From an uncultured Marivita sp. (GTDB lineage: Bacteria; Pseudomonadota; Alphaproteobacteria; Rhodobacterales; Rhodobacteraceae), in assembly GCF_947488135.1 (NCBI RefSeq), contig NZ_CANKYW010000004.1:62001-126000 (forward strand): a stretch of DNA of 64,000 nucleotides, written 5' to 3'. Position numbers and translations under genes: made by a program. The notes below the pieces were generated by a model. It worked only from the letters and a program-made list of their open reading frames with translations, did no database searches and was not told the origin of the DNA. The first letter of the stretch is position 1. Every line of letters begins with the position of its first letter. Positions 1 through 8,145 of this stretch are shown here, in pieces.

Positions 1-301
1 CGCGCTCGGTATAGCCCAGGCCGGGCCGGTCGAACGCGGTCACGCGGTAGCGATCCGCCAGCTTGTCGACCAGCGAAAAGGTGAAATCGCGCAGGTTGCC
101 CGAGGCGCCGTGGATCAGCACGATGTCGGGACCGGCGCCCTTGCTCACGTAATGGACTTGCGTGCCGTTCACGTCGAGAAACCGGCCGATGGGCGGAAAC
201 TCCTCTTCCGCCTTGGCTTCGCGATAGGTCGCGGTGCAGGCCGTGGTCAATGTCATCACCGCCGCGCAGCCGATCAGCAATCCCAGAGTTCTCAACGCCA
301 A
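1..301 (-). CDS. alpha/beta hydrolase, N-terminal part (runs off the window)
   Basis: The visible 100 residues begin with a hydrophobic export segment (residues 1-25, with a possible lipobox ending at Cys22) and continue into the start of an alpha/beta hydrolase fold. A strand followed by the oxyanion motif LIHGASGN is seen at about residues 62-69, then the FDRPGLG segment typical of the family. The nucleophile elbow and the rest of the catalytic triad lie outside the window, so the substrate cannot be guessed. The best start is a TTG at 301, preceded by AGGAG at 308-312 that overlaps the metA stop codon, so it is probably cotranscribed with metA. An exported, membrane-anchored esterase or hydrolase is the inference. 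Confidence 0.72.
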   Translation of the reverse strand, partial: MALRTLGLLIGCAAVMTLTTACTATYREAKAEEEFPPIGRFLDVNGTQVHYVSKGAGPDIVLIHGASGNLRDFTFSLVDKLADRYRVTAFDRPGLGYTER

Positions 302-310
302 ACCGGTCTC

Positions 311-1255
311 CTACCTGTTGCGCAGATCCGTGCTGGACGCACCGATCTGATCTATGTCGAACGGAGTTGTTAGGTAGATCTCCGACACCCAGTTGCCATA
401 GAGAAGATGCGCGTGGCTGCGCCAGCGGTTCTGGGGCGTCTGGCTTGGGTCGTCGTTGGGGTAGTAATTGGCGGGCACGTTGATCGGCGTGCCGTTGGCG
501 ACATCACGTTCGTATTCTTCCTTGAGCGTGCCGCTGTCGTATTCAAAATGGTTGAAGACATAGAGCGCGCGATGGGCCGGATCCTCGACCAGGCAGGGGC
601 CGGTTTCGGCACTGTCGATCAGGATTGGAAGGCCTGCGTTCTGCACGTCTTCGCGGCGAATTTCCGTCCAGCGGCTGACCGGGATGACCATATCGTCGGA
701 AAAGCCGCGCAGATACGGCGAGGCGGGCGCGAGATTGCGATGCCGCACGCAGCCGAAGGCCTTGTGTGGCAGGTCAATCTTGGGCACGCCGTGGAAGTGA
801 TGGATCATCGCCATCCCGCCCCAGCAAACGCCGAAGGTGGAGTGCACATTGGTCTGGGTCCAGTTCATCACTTGCGTGAGCTCATCCCAGTAAGTCACCT
901 CTTCGTATGGCAAATGTTCGATCGGCGCACCGGTGATGATCAGCCCATCGAACTTTTCTCCGCTGTAGGCAACCTCGGCAAAGGGGCGATAGAAGCTCTC
1001 CATGTGTTCGGCTGCGGTGTTGCGGGTCTGGTGTTCGGACATGCGGATCAGGTTGAATTCGATCTGCAACGGCGTTGCACCGATCAACCGGGCGAACTGA
1101 TTCTCGGTCTGGATCTTCTTCGGCATCAGGTTGAGCAGCGCGATGCGCAGCGGGCGGATGTCCTGCTGGCTGGCCAGTTCATCGGGAATCACCATCACGC
1201 CTTCGCGCTTGAGCACGTCATAGGCGGGCAGGTTGTTGGGCAGTTTGATAGGCAT
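311..1255 (-). CDS. metA: homoserine O-acetyltransferase, MetA type
   Basis: MetA-family acyltransferase (314 aa, normal length) that activates L-homoserine for methionine synthesis. The catalytic cysteine is Cys144 in FGVCWGG, and the His236/Glu238 pair sits in FNHFEYD, matching the E. coli triad. The residue that sets acyl-CoA choice (Gly111 in the E. coli succinyltransferase, Glu in acetyltransferases) is Glu113 here, 31 residues before the cysteine as in E. coli. Acetyl-CoA use is therefore more likely than succinyl-CoA. It starts 3 bases after the stop of the upstream ATPase gene, and its stop overlaps the ribosome binding site of the hydrolase that follows. Confidence 0.95.
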   Translation of the reverse strand: MPIKLPNNLPAYDVLKREGVMVIPDELASQQDIRPLRIALLNLMPKKIQTENQFARLIGATPLQIEFNLIRMSEHQTRNTAAEHMESFYRPFAEVAYSGEKFDGLIITGAPIEHLPYEEVTYWDELTQVMNWTQTNVHSTFGVCWGGMAMIHHFHGVPKIDLPHKAFGCVRHRNLAPASPYLRGFSDDMVIPVSRWTEIRREDVQNAGLPILIDSAETGPCLVEDPAHRALYVFNHFEYDSGTLKEEYERDVANGTPINVPANYYPNDDPSQTPQNRWRSHAHLLYGNWVSEIYLTTPFDIDQIGASSTDLRNR

Positions 1256-1258
1256 GGC

Positions 1259-2125
1259 TTACGGTTTTCTCTCGTCCAGAGCGTCTGCGATCAGCGCATC
1301 GAAGGTCTGTGGTGTCGGATCGGCGATCAGGTCGGCGGCGTCGATGGTGATGCCCCAGCGATCGGCCATCATCTGGTAACGCGGCTGGCGATGCGCAAGC
1401 GCCTGTGCATAGGTCCAGCGGATGAAGGCATGAGGATCAACGTCGCCTTCTTTGACGTTGTTCTTGCTGAGATAATCCGCCCAGACGCGGCTCAGGAATT
1501 CGGGTTGGTAGGCCATCGGTTTCGGCGCCTTGTCAAAGCGCCGGATCAGGTCCTGAGTGTGTGCCTCGTCGCCCTTGATCCAGACCAGAAGCGCATGCTT
1601 TGACAGTTCCGCCATGATCGGGTCGTTGGGATCGGTCGGGTCGACCCATTCGCAGATCGACCCGCCTGTGTCGCAGACGAAATGCGGGTAGCCGTAGAGG
1701 TCGATGGCGCGGTCGATGAAATAACCGGTGTCGAGAAGCGCCGCCATTTCCGCGCGGCGAAACTGATCCTGCCGCTTGCGGTATTCGTCGATCGGCACGC
1801 CTCCGCGTGCGGGATCGCCCGGTTTGCCGAGATAGGCGGCGACGGGTGCGAGATTGTCGAAGGTCAGGTTCGAGCCGATATAAATCGAATCCGACATTAG
1901 CAGATCGCGCAGGAACGGCACTTTCATGGCTTCGCGCTTGGCATTGTCGGCGATGTATTCGCCCATGTAGCGGGTGCCGATGCGGTAATCGACGGAATAG
2001 TGAAACCAGTCGCCCGTGTCGCGCAGCAGGTTCGAGATGTGGGTCTTTCCCAAACCCGACATGGCGAACAGCACCACACGCTTGTGCGCCGCATTGTGCC
2101 AGTCCTGTGCCGATGCGTAGATCAT
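1259..2125 (-). CDS. P-loop ATPase of unknown role
   Basis: A 288-aa soluble protein with a clear Walker A loop at residues 21-28 (AMSGLGKT), preceded by a hydrophobic strand (KRVVLF), as in nucleotide kinases and small ATPases. Later acidic segments such as VCDTGGSICEWVD could supply a Walker B-like site. No transport or DNA-binding domain is visible. The 3-base gap to metA implies cotranscription, but nothing in the protein itself points to methionine metabolism. A nucleoside or cofactor kinase is one alternative; I do not recognise a named family. The start ATG has only a weak ribosome binding site. Confidence 0.8.
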   Translation of the reverse strand: MIYASAQDWHNAAHKRVVLFAMSGLGKTHISNLLRDTGDWFHYSVDYRIGTRYMGEYIADNAKREAMKVPFLRDLLMSDSIYIGSNLTFDNLAPVAAYLGKPGDPARGGVPIDEYRKRQDQFRRAEMAALLDTGYFIDRAIDLYGYPHFVCDTGGSICEWVDPTDPNDPIMAELSKHALLVWIKGDEAHTQDLIRRFDKAPKPMAYQPEFLSRVWADYLSKNNVKEGDVDPHAFIRWTYAQALAHRQPRYQMMADRWGITIDAADLIADPTPQTFDALIADALDERKP

Positions 2126-2183
2126 TGCGCTGTCCCGTGCCCGTAACCCCGTCGCTTGGGATTAGCGATGCGGCGCGAGGGCG

Positions 2184-3095
2184 TCAAACGGTTGTAGCTT
2201 TGCGCCGCCATAACCGTCCGTCAATGATGCTCAGCCCAAGGGCCAGAACGGCAAAGCCAAGGTATTCGCCGGGATGGAGGCTCTCGTTGCGCACCAAAGC
2301 GCCCAGCGTGATGGCGACGGGTGGGATGATCAGCGTGACAAGCAGCAGGTTGCCGCTGCCCGCCATGCCAAGAACACGGTAGTAGAGCAGGTAGGCAAGG
2401 GCGGTCGCGACGATGGCATAGTACGCGATGGCCAGCCAGGTGTCGGGGGCGAGGGCAAGCGACGGTGTGCCTTCGACCGCCAGAACGAGGGGGATCATAC
2501 AGAGCGTTGATCCGGTCAACATGCCCGCCGCCGCGATCACCGGTGGCACGCCACCCAGCATCTTGCGCGCCCACGCGCCCGCCAGTGCATAGGACAGGGT
2601 GCCCGCCACGATGGCCAGTTGCGCGAGCGAGGTGGTGTCGAACTGGCGCAGCGCGTCCAGGCCGATGGCCAGGCAGACACCGAAGAACCCAAGGCCGACC
2701 CCAAGCGCCTTGCGTGCAGTGAGCCGTTCATCGGCGAAGACAAGCGAAGCGACCACGATGCCGAAAACCGCCGTTGCCGCGTTGAAGATCGAGGTGAGGC
2801 CTGTGGGAATGTACAGCTGCCCCCATGCCATCAGGCTGAACGGAATCACATTGTTCAACAGCCCCATGACAAGGAACGCACCCCAGACTTTCGGGGCTTT
2901 CGGCACGGGCAATCGTTTCAGTGCGACGACCCCCCATAAAACCAGCATGGCCCAACCGGTGCGATGCAGAACAGACGTCAGCGGGCCGATCTCGTCCAGC
3001 GCCGTGCGGATGGCAAGGAATGACCCACCCCAGATCAGCCCGAGCAGAACAAGCTCGATCCATGCGCGCGACGAAAGGGAGGTTTGTGGTGTCAT
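2184..3095 (-). CDS. DMT superfamily (EamA) transporter
   Basis: A 303-aa inner membrane protein made of about ten hydrophobic helices in two similar halves, the layout of EamA/RhaT-type drug and metabolite exporters. The N-terminal LLGLIWGGSFLAIR and the internal FNAATAVFGIVVASLVFADERLT segments are typical of the family, and the second half repeats the pattern (LIIPPVAITLGALVRNE). The substrate cannot be deduced; amino acids and nucleosides are common in the family. It is read on the same strand as the ATPase-metA genes but separated by 58 bases. Confidence 0.88.
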   Translation of the reverse strand: MTPQTSLSSRAWIELVLLGLIWGGSFLAIRTALDEIGPLTSVLHRTGWAMLVLWGVVALKRLPVPKAPKVWGAFLVMGLLNNVIPFSLMAWGQLYIPTGLTSIFNAATAVFGIVVASLVFADERLTARKALGVGLGFFGVCLAIGLDALRQFDTTSLAQLAIVAGTLSYALAGAWARKMLGGVPPVIAAAGMLTGSTLCMIPLVLAVEGTPSLALAPDTWLAIAYYAIVATALAYLLYYRVLGMAGSGNLLLVTLIIPPVAITLGALVRNESLHPGEYLGFAVLALGLSIIDGRLWRRKATTV

Positions 3096-3156
3096 GTCGC
3101 CGATTTACCGGAAACCCGCATCTTTCCGCGATCCGAAACATGCGCAAGGCAAAGAA

Positions 3157-3185
3157 AAACCCCGCCGGAATACACCGGCGGGGTT
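3157..3185. terminator. intrinsic terminator downstream of the FadL-type gene
   Basis: A GC-rich hairpin with arms CCCCGCCGG and CCGGCGGGG and a 6-base loop is flanked by A and T runs. It lies about 25 bases past the stop of the minus-strand porin gene, so it should end that transcript. The runs on both sides mean it could also act in the other direction. Confidence 0.85.
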
Positions 3186-3209
3186 TGACCTTTTCCAGAG
3201 GGGATCGAT

Positions 3210-4496
3210 TTAGAAGCCGACCGTCAGCGACACGCCGACGCCGAACGCGTCATTGCCTTCGAACTTGGTGCCCGAGGCATCTTCGGCATCGCCGACCCAC
3301 GCATATTCGACACCGCCCCGCAGCGTCATGTTGTTGTCGAACGTGTATTGTCCGCCGAGTCCAAGGCTGACCACGCCGTCACGCGGGCTGAGGCGCGACT
3401 GGATATCGTCCAGATCGGGCTCGTAGGTGATCTGTGCAAAGCCGGATGCCTTGTCGGTGAACTGACGGCCAACACCCAGCTTGTAGGTCCAGATATCGCT
3501 CGGGAATCCGGTGATCGGACCGCCGGTCACGTCCTCGTATTGCGGCGTGGCGACTTCCCATTCGGACCATTCGGTCCACTTGATCTGACCGAAGACCAGC
3601 GTACCGGGCGCAACACCGCTCTGGAAATCGAGAGCGACGGATTGCGGCATGGTCACATCGTTGTCTCCGCCATCCGCATCGATCCCGAGACCGGGGATGG
3701 TTTCGGACGCTTCGAACGAGTGGGTGATTTCGGATTCCCAGGTCAGGGCAACGCGCAGCGCGATATCGGGGATTTCGTAAGCCACACCCAGAACGCCGCC
3801 CCAATCGCCTTCGTAATCGGCGGACGCGTTGAATTCCATGCTGGTGCCGAAATCCTGCGCCGCTGCTCCAAGCGTTTGCGCCCGTGCGCCGAGTGCTTGC
3901 GCCTGTGCGCCAAGCGCCTGTGCCGCGGCCAGATCGCCAGCCGCACCAGCGGCCTGCGCCTGTGCACCGAGCGCCTGCGCCTCGGCGCCGAGGGCTTGGG
4001 CATTGCGGCCGACAGCGGTGCGGGTAAGTAGGTCGGGGATGGTGATCTCGGCCTTGCTGCGCACGTAACGGGCGCCGCCGAAGACCGAAACGCGATCCGT
4101 CAGGCGGTAGCGCGCGATGGCGGCGACCTGCTGGCTGTCCCACTCGGCGGTCAGGCCGGTATAGACACCCTTCGAATATTCCGCGTCGGCGCCATAGGGC
4201 GTGTTGACGAAGATGCCGAAGGCCAGCTTTTCGTTCACGTCGTTTTTGTATGCGAAGCCGAGCGTCGTGTAGTCGTTCGACATGTTGCCGGTGTCGTCCT
4301 CGCCACCGCCCGCAGCTGTCAGCTGCGAATTGTACTCACCGGAAAGGCTTGGCGAAACCGCCGAAAAGCTGAGCTGAACCTTGTTGCCGCTCTCGAACAG
4401 CAGTCCGTAGTTGTTGCCCATTCTTTCGATGCCGCCTGCCTGCGCTGCGCCCGCAGCAACGGCAAGCGCGGCGGCGCTTGTCATCAATCGTGTCAT
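3210..4496 (-). CDS. FadL/OmpP1-family outer membrane transport protein with a repeat insertion
   Basis: A 428-aa outer membrane beta-barrel of the FadL (long-chain fatty acid and hydrocarbon uptake) family. It has a signal peptide cut after about residue 20 (GAAQA/GG), many alternating aromatic strands, and a C-terminal phenylalanine (LTVGF) as expected for a Bam substrate. The family hatch-like start GIERMGNNYG follows the cleavage site. The odd part is residues 166-217, a glycine/alanine/glutamine-rich series of AQALGA-type heptads inserted between strands (listed separately). The gene stands alone, with a strong terminator after it and about 120 bases of leader before it. Fatty acid or other hydrophobic substrate uptake is an inference from family. 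Confidence 0.88.
   Translation of the reverse strand: MTRLMTSAAALAVAAGAAQAGGIERMGNNYGLLFESGNKVQLSFSAVSPSLSGEYNSQLTAAGGGEDDTGNMSNDYTTLGFAYKNDVNEKLAFGIFVNTPYGADAEYSKGVYTGLTAEWDSQQVAAIARYRLTDRVSVFGGARYVRSKAEITIPDLLTRTAVGRNAQALGAEAQALGAQAQAAGAAGDLAAAQALGAQAQALGARAQTLGAAAQDFGTSMEFNASADYEGDWGGVLGVAYEIPDIALRVALTWESEITHSFEASETIPGLGIDADGGDNDVTMPQSVALDFQSGVAPGTLVFGQIKWTEWSEWEVATPQYEDVTGGPITGFPSDIWTYKLGVGRQFTDKASGFAQITYEPDLDDIQSRLSPRDGVVSLGLGGQYTFDNNMTLRGGVEYAWVGDAEDASGTKFEGNDAFGVGVSLTVGF
3846..4001 (-). repeat. in-frame heptapeptide repeat (AQALGA-x) inside the FadL-type gene
   Basis: Residues 166-217 of the porin consist of about seven imperfect copies of a 7-residue unit AQALGAx (variants AQALGAE, AQALGAQ, AQALGAR, AQTLGAA, AQDFG), broken once by AGAAGDLAA. 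At DNA level the 21-bp units are also recognisably similar, so copy number could change by slippage or recombination. A regular A/Q/L heptad would favour a helical or coiled-coil element, unusual inside a beta-barrel; it most likely forms an extracellular or periplasmic loop. Confidence 0.85.
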
Positions 4497-4617
4497 TGGA
4501 CCCTCATCCCTCTGAAGTTAATTGTCTCCTCGAGCAAAGGGGTATCGAAACGCTGATGAAAGGGTCAATTTTGACCATACGTCAGCGTGACGGTTCTTCC
4601 GCAGCGTCACATTCTTG

Positions 4618-5481
4618 TTACGCGCGCGTGCTCGACCATATGTTGTAGTAATTCGCGCCGAAAATCAGGGCCGCCCCCAAGAGGACGAACGGGTCCAACG
4701 GCTCGGCGTATAGAAGCACTCCGACAATCGCGATCACCGGCAATCTGGTGAAATCGATTGGCATTACAATTGTCGCCGGGGCCAGCGACAGTGCGGTTGT
4801 CAGGCAGAAATGCGCGACGAGCCCGGCTACGGCGATGACGACCACCCACGGCAGATTGTCGAGTGTCGGAAGGGCGATGTCGCCATCGAAACCCGCAAAG
4901 CCAAGGCCGAGCACCGCTTGCATCACCGTGAGATAGAACAGGATACAGGTGATCGTTTCGGTTCGGGTCAGTTTGCGCGTGAACACGGCCGATCCGGCAA
5001 ATCCTATGGCTGCGAGGGCCGCCGTGACCAGACCGACGTGGAATGTCTCCGGGCTGGGGCGTGTCACGATCAGGATGCCGACAAAGCCGATCACCGCCGC
5101 GATGGCCTGCGATTTGGTCAGGCGTTCGCCCAGCACCAGCGGGGCAAGCAGCATGACCCAAAGCGGCGAGGTGAACTCAAGCGCGAACACCTGAGCCAGC
5201 GGGATCACGGTGATCGAGTAGAACCAGAGGTTCTGGCCAGCGAAATGACTGAGATTGCGAATGAAATGCAGCCCAAGTTTCTGCGCGCGCACTTGGTGGA
5301 GCGTTCCGGCAATGAGCGCGACGGAGATCACGATGACCATACCGATCAGGCTGCGGTACATCATGATTTCGAACGTATCGAGATCGAGACTGACCGCGCG
5401 CCCGGCGATTGCCATTGACGTGAAAGACACAATCGCGCCGATCATCCACAGACACGCGCGCAGGGTCGGAGACAGCGTCAT
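4618..5481 (-). CDS. DMT superfamily (EamA) transporter
   Basis: A 287-aa protein with about ten predicted membrane helices in two EamA halves, opening with LRACLWMIGAIVSFTSMAIAGRAVS. The first half ends with the family-typical FTSPLWVMLLAPLVLGERLT, and the second repeats it (FTRLPVIAIVGVLLYAEPLD). It resembles the S-adenosylmethionine/riboflavin-type branch only in general layout, so no substrate is assigned. A GGGAG ribosome binding site stands in front of the ATG. It is the third gene of this length class on the minus strand here and is not close to its neighbours, so it is probably its own unit. Confidence 0.87.
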   Translation of the reverse strand: MTLSPTLRACLWMIGAIVSFTSMAIAGRAVSLDLDTFEIMMYRSLIGMVIVISVALIAGTLHQVRAQKLGLHFIRNLSHFAGQNLWFYSITVIPLAQVFALEFTSPLWVMLLAPLVLGERLTKSQAIAAVIGFVGILIVTRPSPETFHVGLVTAALAAIGFAGSAVFTRKLTRTETITCILFYLTVMQAVLGLGFAGFDGDIALPTLDNLPWVVVIAVAGLVAHFCLTTALSLAPATIVMPIDFTRLPVIAIVGVLLYAEPLDPFVLLGAALIFGANYYNIWSSTRA

Positions 5482-5508
5482 TCGCGCGCTCCCGTACGAA
5501 AGGGCAAC

Positions 5509-6126
5509 TCAGTCACGGGGGAGATGACAACAACCGGACAGAAACCGCCGCTTGCCGGGCGCGATCAATTGCATCGTGATGGTCCATCCGTAGGACCGAT
5601 CACTCATCCCGTCGTTGCACTGTGCGCCGGACAGGATGGCTTCGATCACTTGGGTGTCCTCCGTGGCAACGGTGATGAGAGCGGGGCTGCCAAGCCTGCC
5701 TTCGGCGACGCGGGCACTGTCGAAGGTGAAATCGGTGTCGCCGTCCGACGGGTGAGAATAGCGCGCCTCGTCGCCGTAAAGCCCCAGCGCCCAGAACGGT
5801 TCGGTTCCGCCGCAGACGATGCCTTCGGGAACCGTCGTGTCCCCGATGGTCGCAACCTCGTCACGGGTCAGAAAGCGGGTGGACACCCAACCATCTCGCT
5901 CGTTCAGCGCGATCCGCGCCCAGTTGCCGGTGGCATCAAACTCGAACGCCTCGATCCGGCGCGCGTTGTAGGGCAGGTCGCCGATATCGGCACTGCCGGC
6001 CGACGGTTCGGCGCGGATGTTCAGCACGTCGTCGATCGCCACGCCTATCACGCGATGATAGGTCGGTTCGGCCTGACCCTGCATCGGCAGGACAAGCGCA
6101 AGGCCGGCAAGGCTGACGCGGATCAT
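5509..6126 (-). CDS. secreted SH3-domain protein with a COG3650-like C-terminal part
   Basis: The protein (about 205 aa) has an N-terminal signal peptide (cut near MQGQA/EP), then a bacterial SH3 domain at about residues 20-90 ([19 protein letters not shown] ... GWVSTRFL). The C-terminal domain is rich in Trp, Gly and Cys ([15 protein letters not shown]) and resembles the small conserved envelope domain often fused to SH3 in alphaproteobacteria. The start ATG at 6126 overlaps the guaA stop in an ATGA arrangement, so it is translationally coupled to guaA; an upstream GTG at 6132 is possible. The role is probably envelope or cell-wall related, but this is weakly supported. Confidence 0.75.
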   Translation of the reverse strand: MIRVSLAGLALVLPMQGQAEPTYHRVIGVAIDDVLNIRAEPSAGSADIGDLPYNARRIEAFEFDATGNWARIALNERDGWVSTRFLTRDEVATIGDTTVPEGIVCGGTEPFWALGLYGDEARYSHPSDGDTDFTFDSARVAEGRLGSPALITVATEDTQVIEAILSGAQCNDGMSDRSYGWTITMQLIAPGKRRFLSGCCHLPRD

Positions 6127-7694
6127 TCCCACTCGATGGTTCCCGGCGGCTTGCTGGTGATGTCGTAGGTCACGCGGTTGATGCCCTTGACCTCGTTGAT
6201 GATGCGGGTGGCGGTTTCGCCCAGGAAATCGTGGCTAAAAGGGTAATAATCCGCCGTCATGCCATCGACGGAGGTGACCGCGCGAAGGGCGCAGGCGAAA
6301 TCATACGTGCGCCCGTCGCCCATCACACCCACGGTGCGGACGGGCAGGATCGCGACGAAAGCCTGCCAAATCTCATCGTAGAGGCCATGTTTGCGGATCT
6401 GGTCGATATAAACCGCATCGGCCTTGCGCAGGATGTCGAGCTTTTCGCGGGTGATTTCGCCGGGGCAGCGGATGGCGAGGCCGGGACCGGGGAAGGGGTG
6501 ACGACCGATGAAGCTGTCGGGCAGACCCAGTTCGCGGCCAAGCTCGCGCACCTCGTCCTTGAAGAGCTCGCGCAGTGGTTCGACCAGCTTGAGGCCCATC
6601 TTTTCGGGCAGGCCGCCGACATTGTGGTGCGATTTGATCGTGACCGAAGGCCCGCCGCTGAAGCTGACGGATTCGATCACATCGGGGTAGAGCGTGCCTT
6701 GCGCCAGAAATTCCGCGCCGTCGATGTCGTTGGCATATTTCTGGAACACGTCGATGAACAGGCGGCCAATGATTTTTCTCTTGGTTTCCGGGTCACTTAC
6801 GCCCTCAAGTTCACCCAGAAACAGCTCTTGTTCCTGCGCGTGGATCACTTGCAGGTTCATGTGGTCGCGGAACATGGCGACAACCTCGTCCGCCTCGTTA
6901 AGACGCAGTAGGCCGTGGTCCACAAAAACGCAGGTCAGTTGATCGCCAATTGCCTCGTGCAGTAGGGCAGCCGCGACCGAGCTGTCGACGCCGCCGGACA
7001 GCGCGCAGATCACCTTTTTGTCGCCAACCTGATCGCGGATCTTGCGGACCGCCTCGTCGCGGTATGCGTCCATCGTCCAGTCGCCCGTGAACCCGGCCAG
7101 TTGCACGAAGTTCTGATAGAGCGTCTTTCCGTTGGGAGTGTGGTGCACCTCGGGGTGGAATTGCACCGCGTAGAAGTGGCGGGCACGGTCGGCTGTGATC
7201 GCGAAAGGTGCACCGGGAGAGGTGCCCAGAACCTCGAAACCCGGAGCGATTTCAGAGACGTGGTCGCCGTGGCTCATCCAGACCTGTTCACGGCCAGAGC
7301 CGTCCATGAACCAGCCGTGCAGGATATCGTCGCGCGTCTCGGACGGTTTGACCCAAGCGCGGCCAAATTCTGCGGTCGCGTGTTCGCCCGCTTCGACGCG
7401 GCCACCCAGATCGTGCATCATGACCTGCTGACCGTAGCAAATGCCAAGGATCGGCACGCCCAGTTCATATGCCGATTGCGGCGGGCGCGGGCTGCCGTCG
7501 CGCATCACGCTGTCCGGGCCGCCGGAAAAGATGATCGCTTTTGGGGCAAATTCCGAAAGAAATTCATCCGTAACCTTCTGGTAAGGATGGATTTCGCAAT
7601 AGACGTTCAATTCGCGCAGGCGGCGCGCGATAAGCTGCGTCACCTGGCTGCCGAAGTCGATAATGAGAAGGCGGTCGTGATCTGAGGTGCTCAT
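6123..7694 (-). CDS. guaA: GMP synthase (glutamine-hydrolysing)
   Basis: Full-length GMP synthase (523 aa), which converts XMP, glutamine and ATP to GMP. The N-terminal class I glutamine amidotransferase has nucleophile Cys86 in GICYGQQ with His180 and Glu182 (FHPEV). The ATP pyrophosphatase domain has the SGGVDSS P-loop at residues 233-239, and the C-terminal dimerisation domain ends in the conserved [11 protein letters not shown]. It overlaps the SH3 gene by 4 bases, and a small membrane protein gene lies 54 bases upstream on the same strand. The xanthine and hypoxanthine phosphoribosyltransferases, PurM and PurN in this window act in the same purine network. Confidence 0.98.
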   Translation of the reverse strand: MSTSDHDRLLIIDFGSQVTQLIARRLRELNVYCEIHPYQKVTDEFLSEFAPKAIIFSGGPDSVMRDGSPRPPQSAYELGVPILGICYGQQVMMHDLGGRVEAGEHATAEFGRAWVKPSETRDDILHGWFMDGSGREQVWMSHGDHVSEIAPGFEVLGTSPGAPFAITADRARHFYAVQFHPEVHHTPNGKTLYQNFVQLAGFTGDWTMDAYRDEAVRKIRDQVGDKKVICALSGGVDSSVAAALLHEAIGDQLTCVFVDHGLLRLNEADEVVAMFRDHMNLQVIHAQEQELFLGELEGVSDPETKRKIIGRLFIDVFQKYANDIDGAEFLAQGTLYPDVIESVSFSGGPSVTIKSHHNVGGLPEKMGLKLVEPLRELFKDEVRELGRELGLPDSFIGRHPFPGPGLAIRCPGEITREKLDILRKADAVYIDQIRKHGLYDEIWQAFVAILPVRTVGVMGDGRTYDFACALRAVTSVDGMTADYYPFSHDFLGETATRIINEVKGINRVTYDITSKPPGTIEWE

Positions 7695-7748
7695 GGCTCC
7701 TGATAGGCAGAGCCACGGAAATTGGCAATAACGCTGACGCGGATTTGG

Positions 7749-7958
7749 TCAGTCCTCTTGCCAGTCGCGCTTCGGGCGATGCCAGGTCTTGCCCATGTTC
7801 TCGTGCACAAGCCGCGCGCCGAAAATCCAGATGAGAAAACAGATCACGATGGACAGGCCGAAAACAAGAGAGCCAAGGGCGAACCCGACCCAAGCCACGG
7901 CCACTCCGGCCAGCAATACGGCGAACATCGCGGCAGTCTTTTTTGTGCCAAAGCGCAT
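7749..7958 (-). CDS. small two-helix membrane protein
   Basis: A 69-aa protein with a short basic N-terminus, two hydrophobic segments (about residues 10-28 and 30-48) and a charged C-terminal tail rich in Lys, Arg, Trp and Asp. An excellent ribosome binding site (AAGGAGA, 6 bases before the ATG) supports it as a real gene. I do not recognise a named family. It lies just upstream of guaA on the same strand and could share its transcript. Confidence 0.7.
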   Translation of the reverse strand: MRFGTKKTAAMFAVLLAGVAVAWVGFALGSLVFGLSIVICFLIWIFGARLVHENMGKTWHRPKRDWQED

Positions 7959-8145
7959 GGGTCTCTCCTTGAACGGTTCATACGCCTAACGGGTGATGCA
8001 ATCGTGCGGTTCCCTCTGGCGCCGCCGAATGTCGCTTTCGCGACGCACAGGACGCAATCCGTCGCTGTCGCCCTCTGGTCTCATACTATGGAAGGTCCAC
8101 CGGACACCGAGCCGGGGCCCTATTGTATCCGCACGGAGTTAGATC

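Noticed and set aside
7959-8145. Cobalamin riboswitch ahead of the corrinoid-dependent MttB-type gene
   Set aside because: No B12-box-like conserved sequence or large multi-arm structure is visible in the 187 bases; only a weak 5-bp dyad is present.
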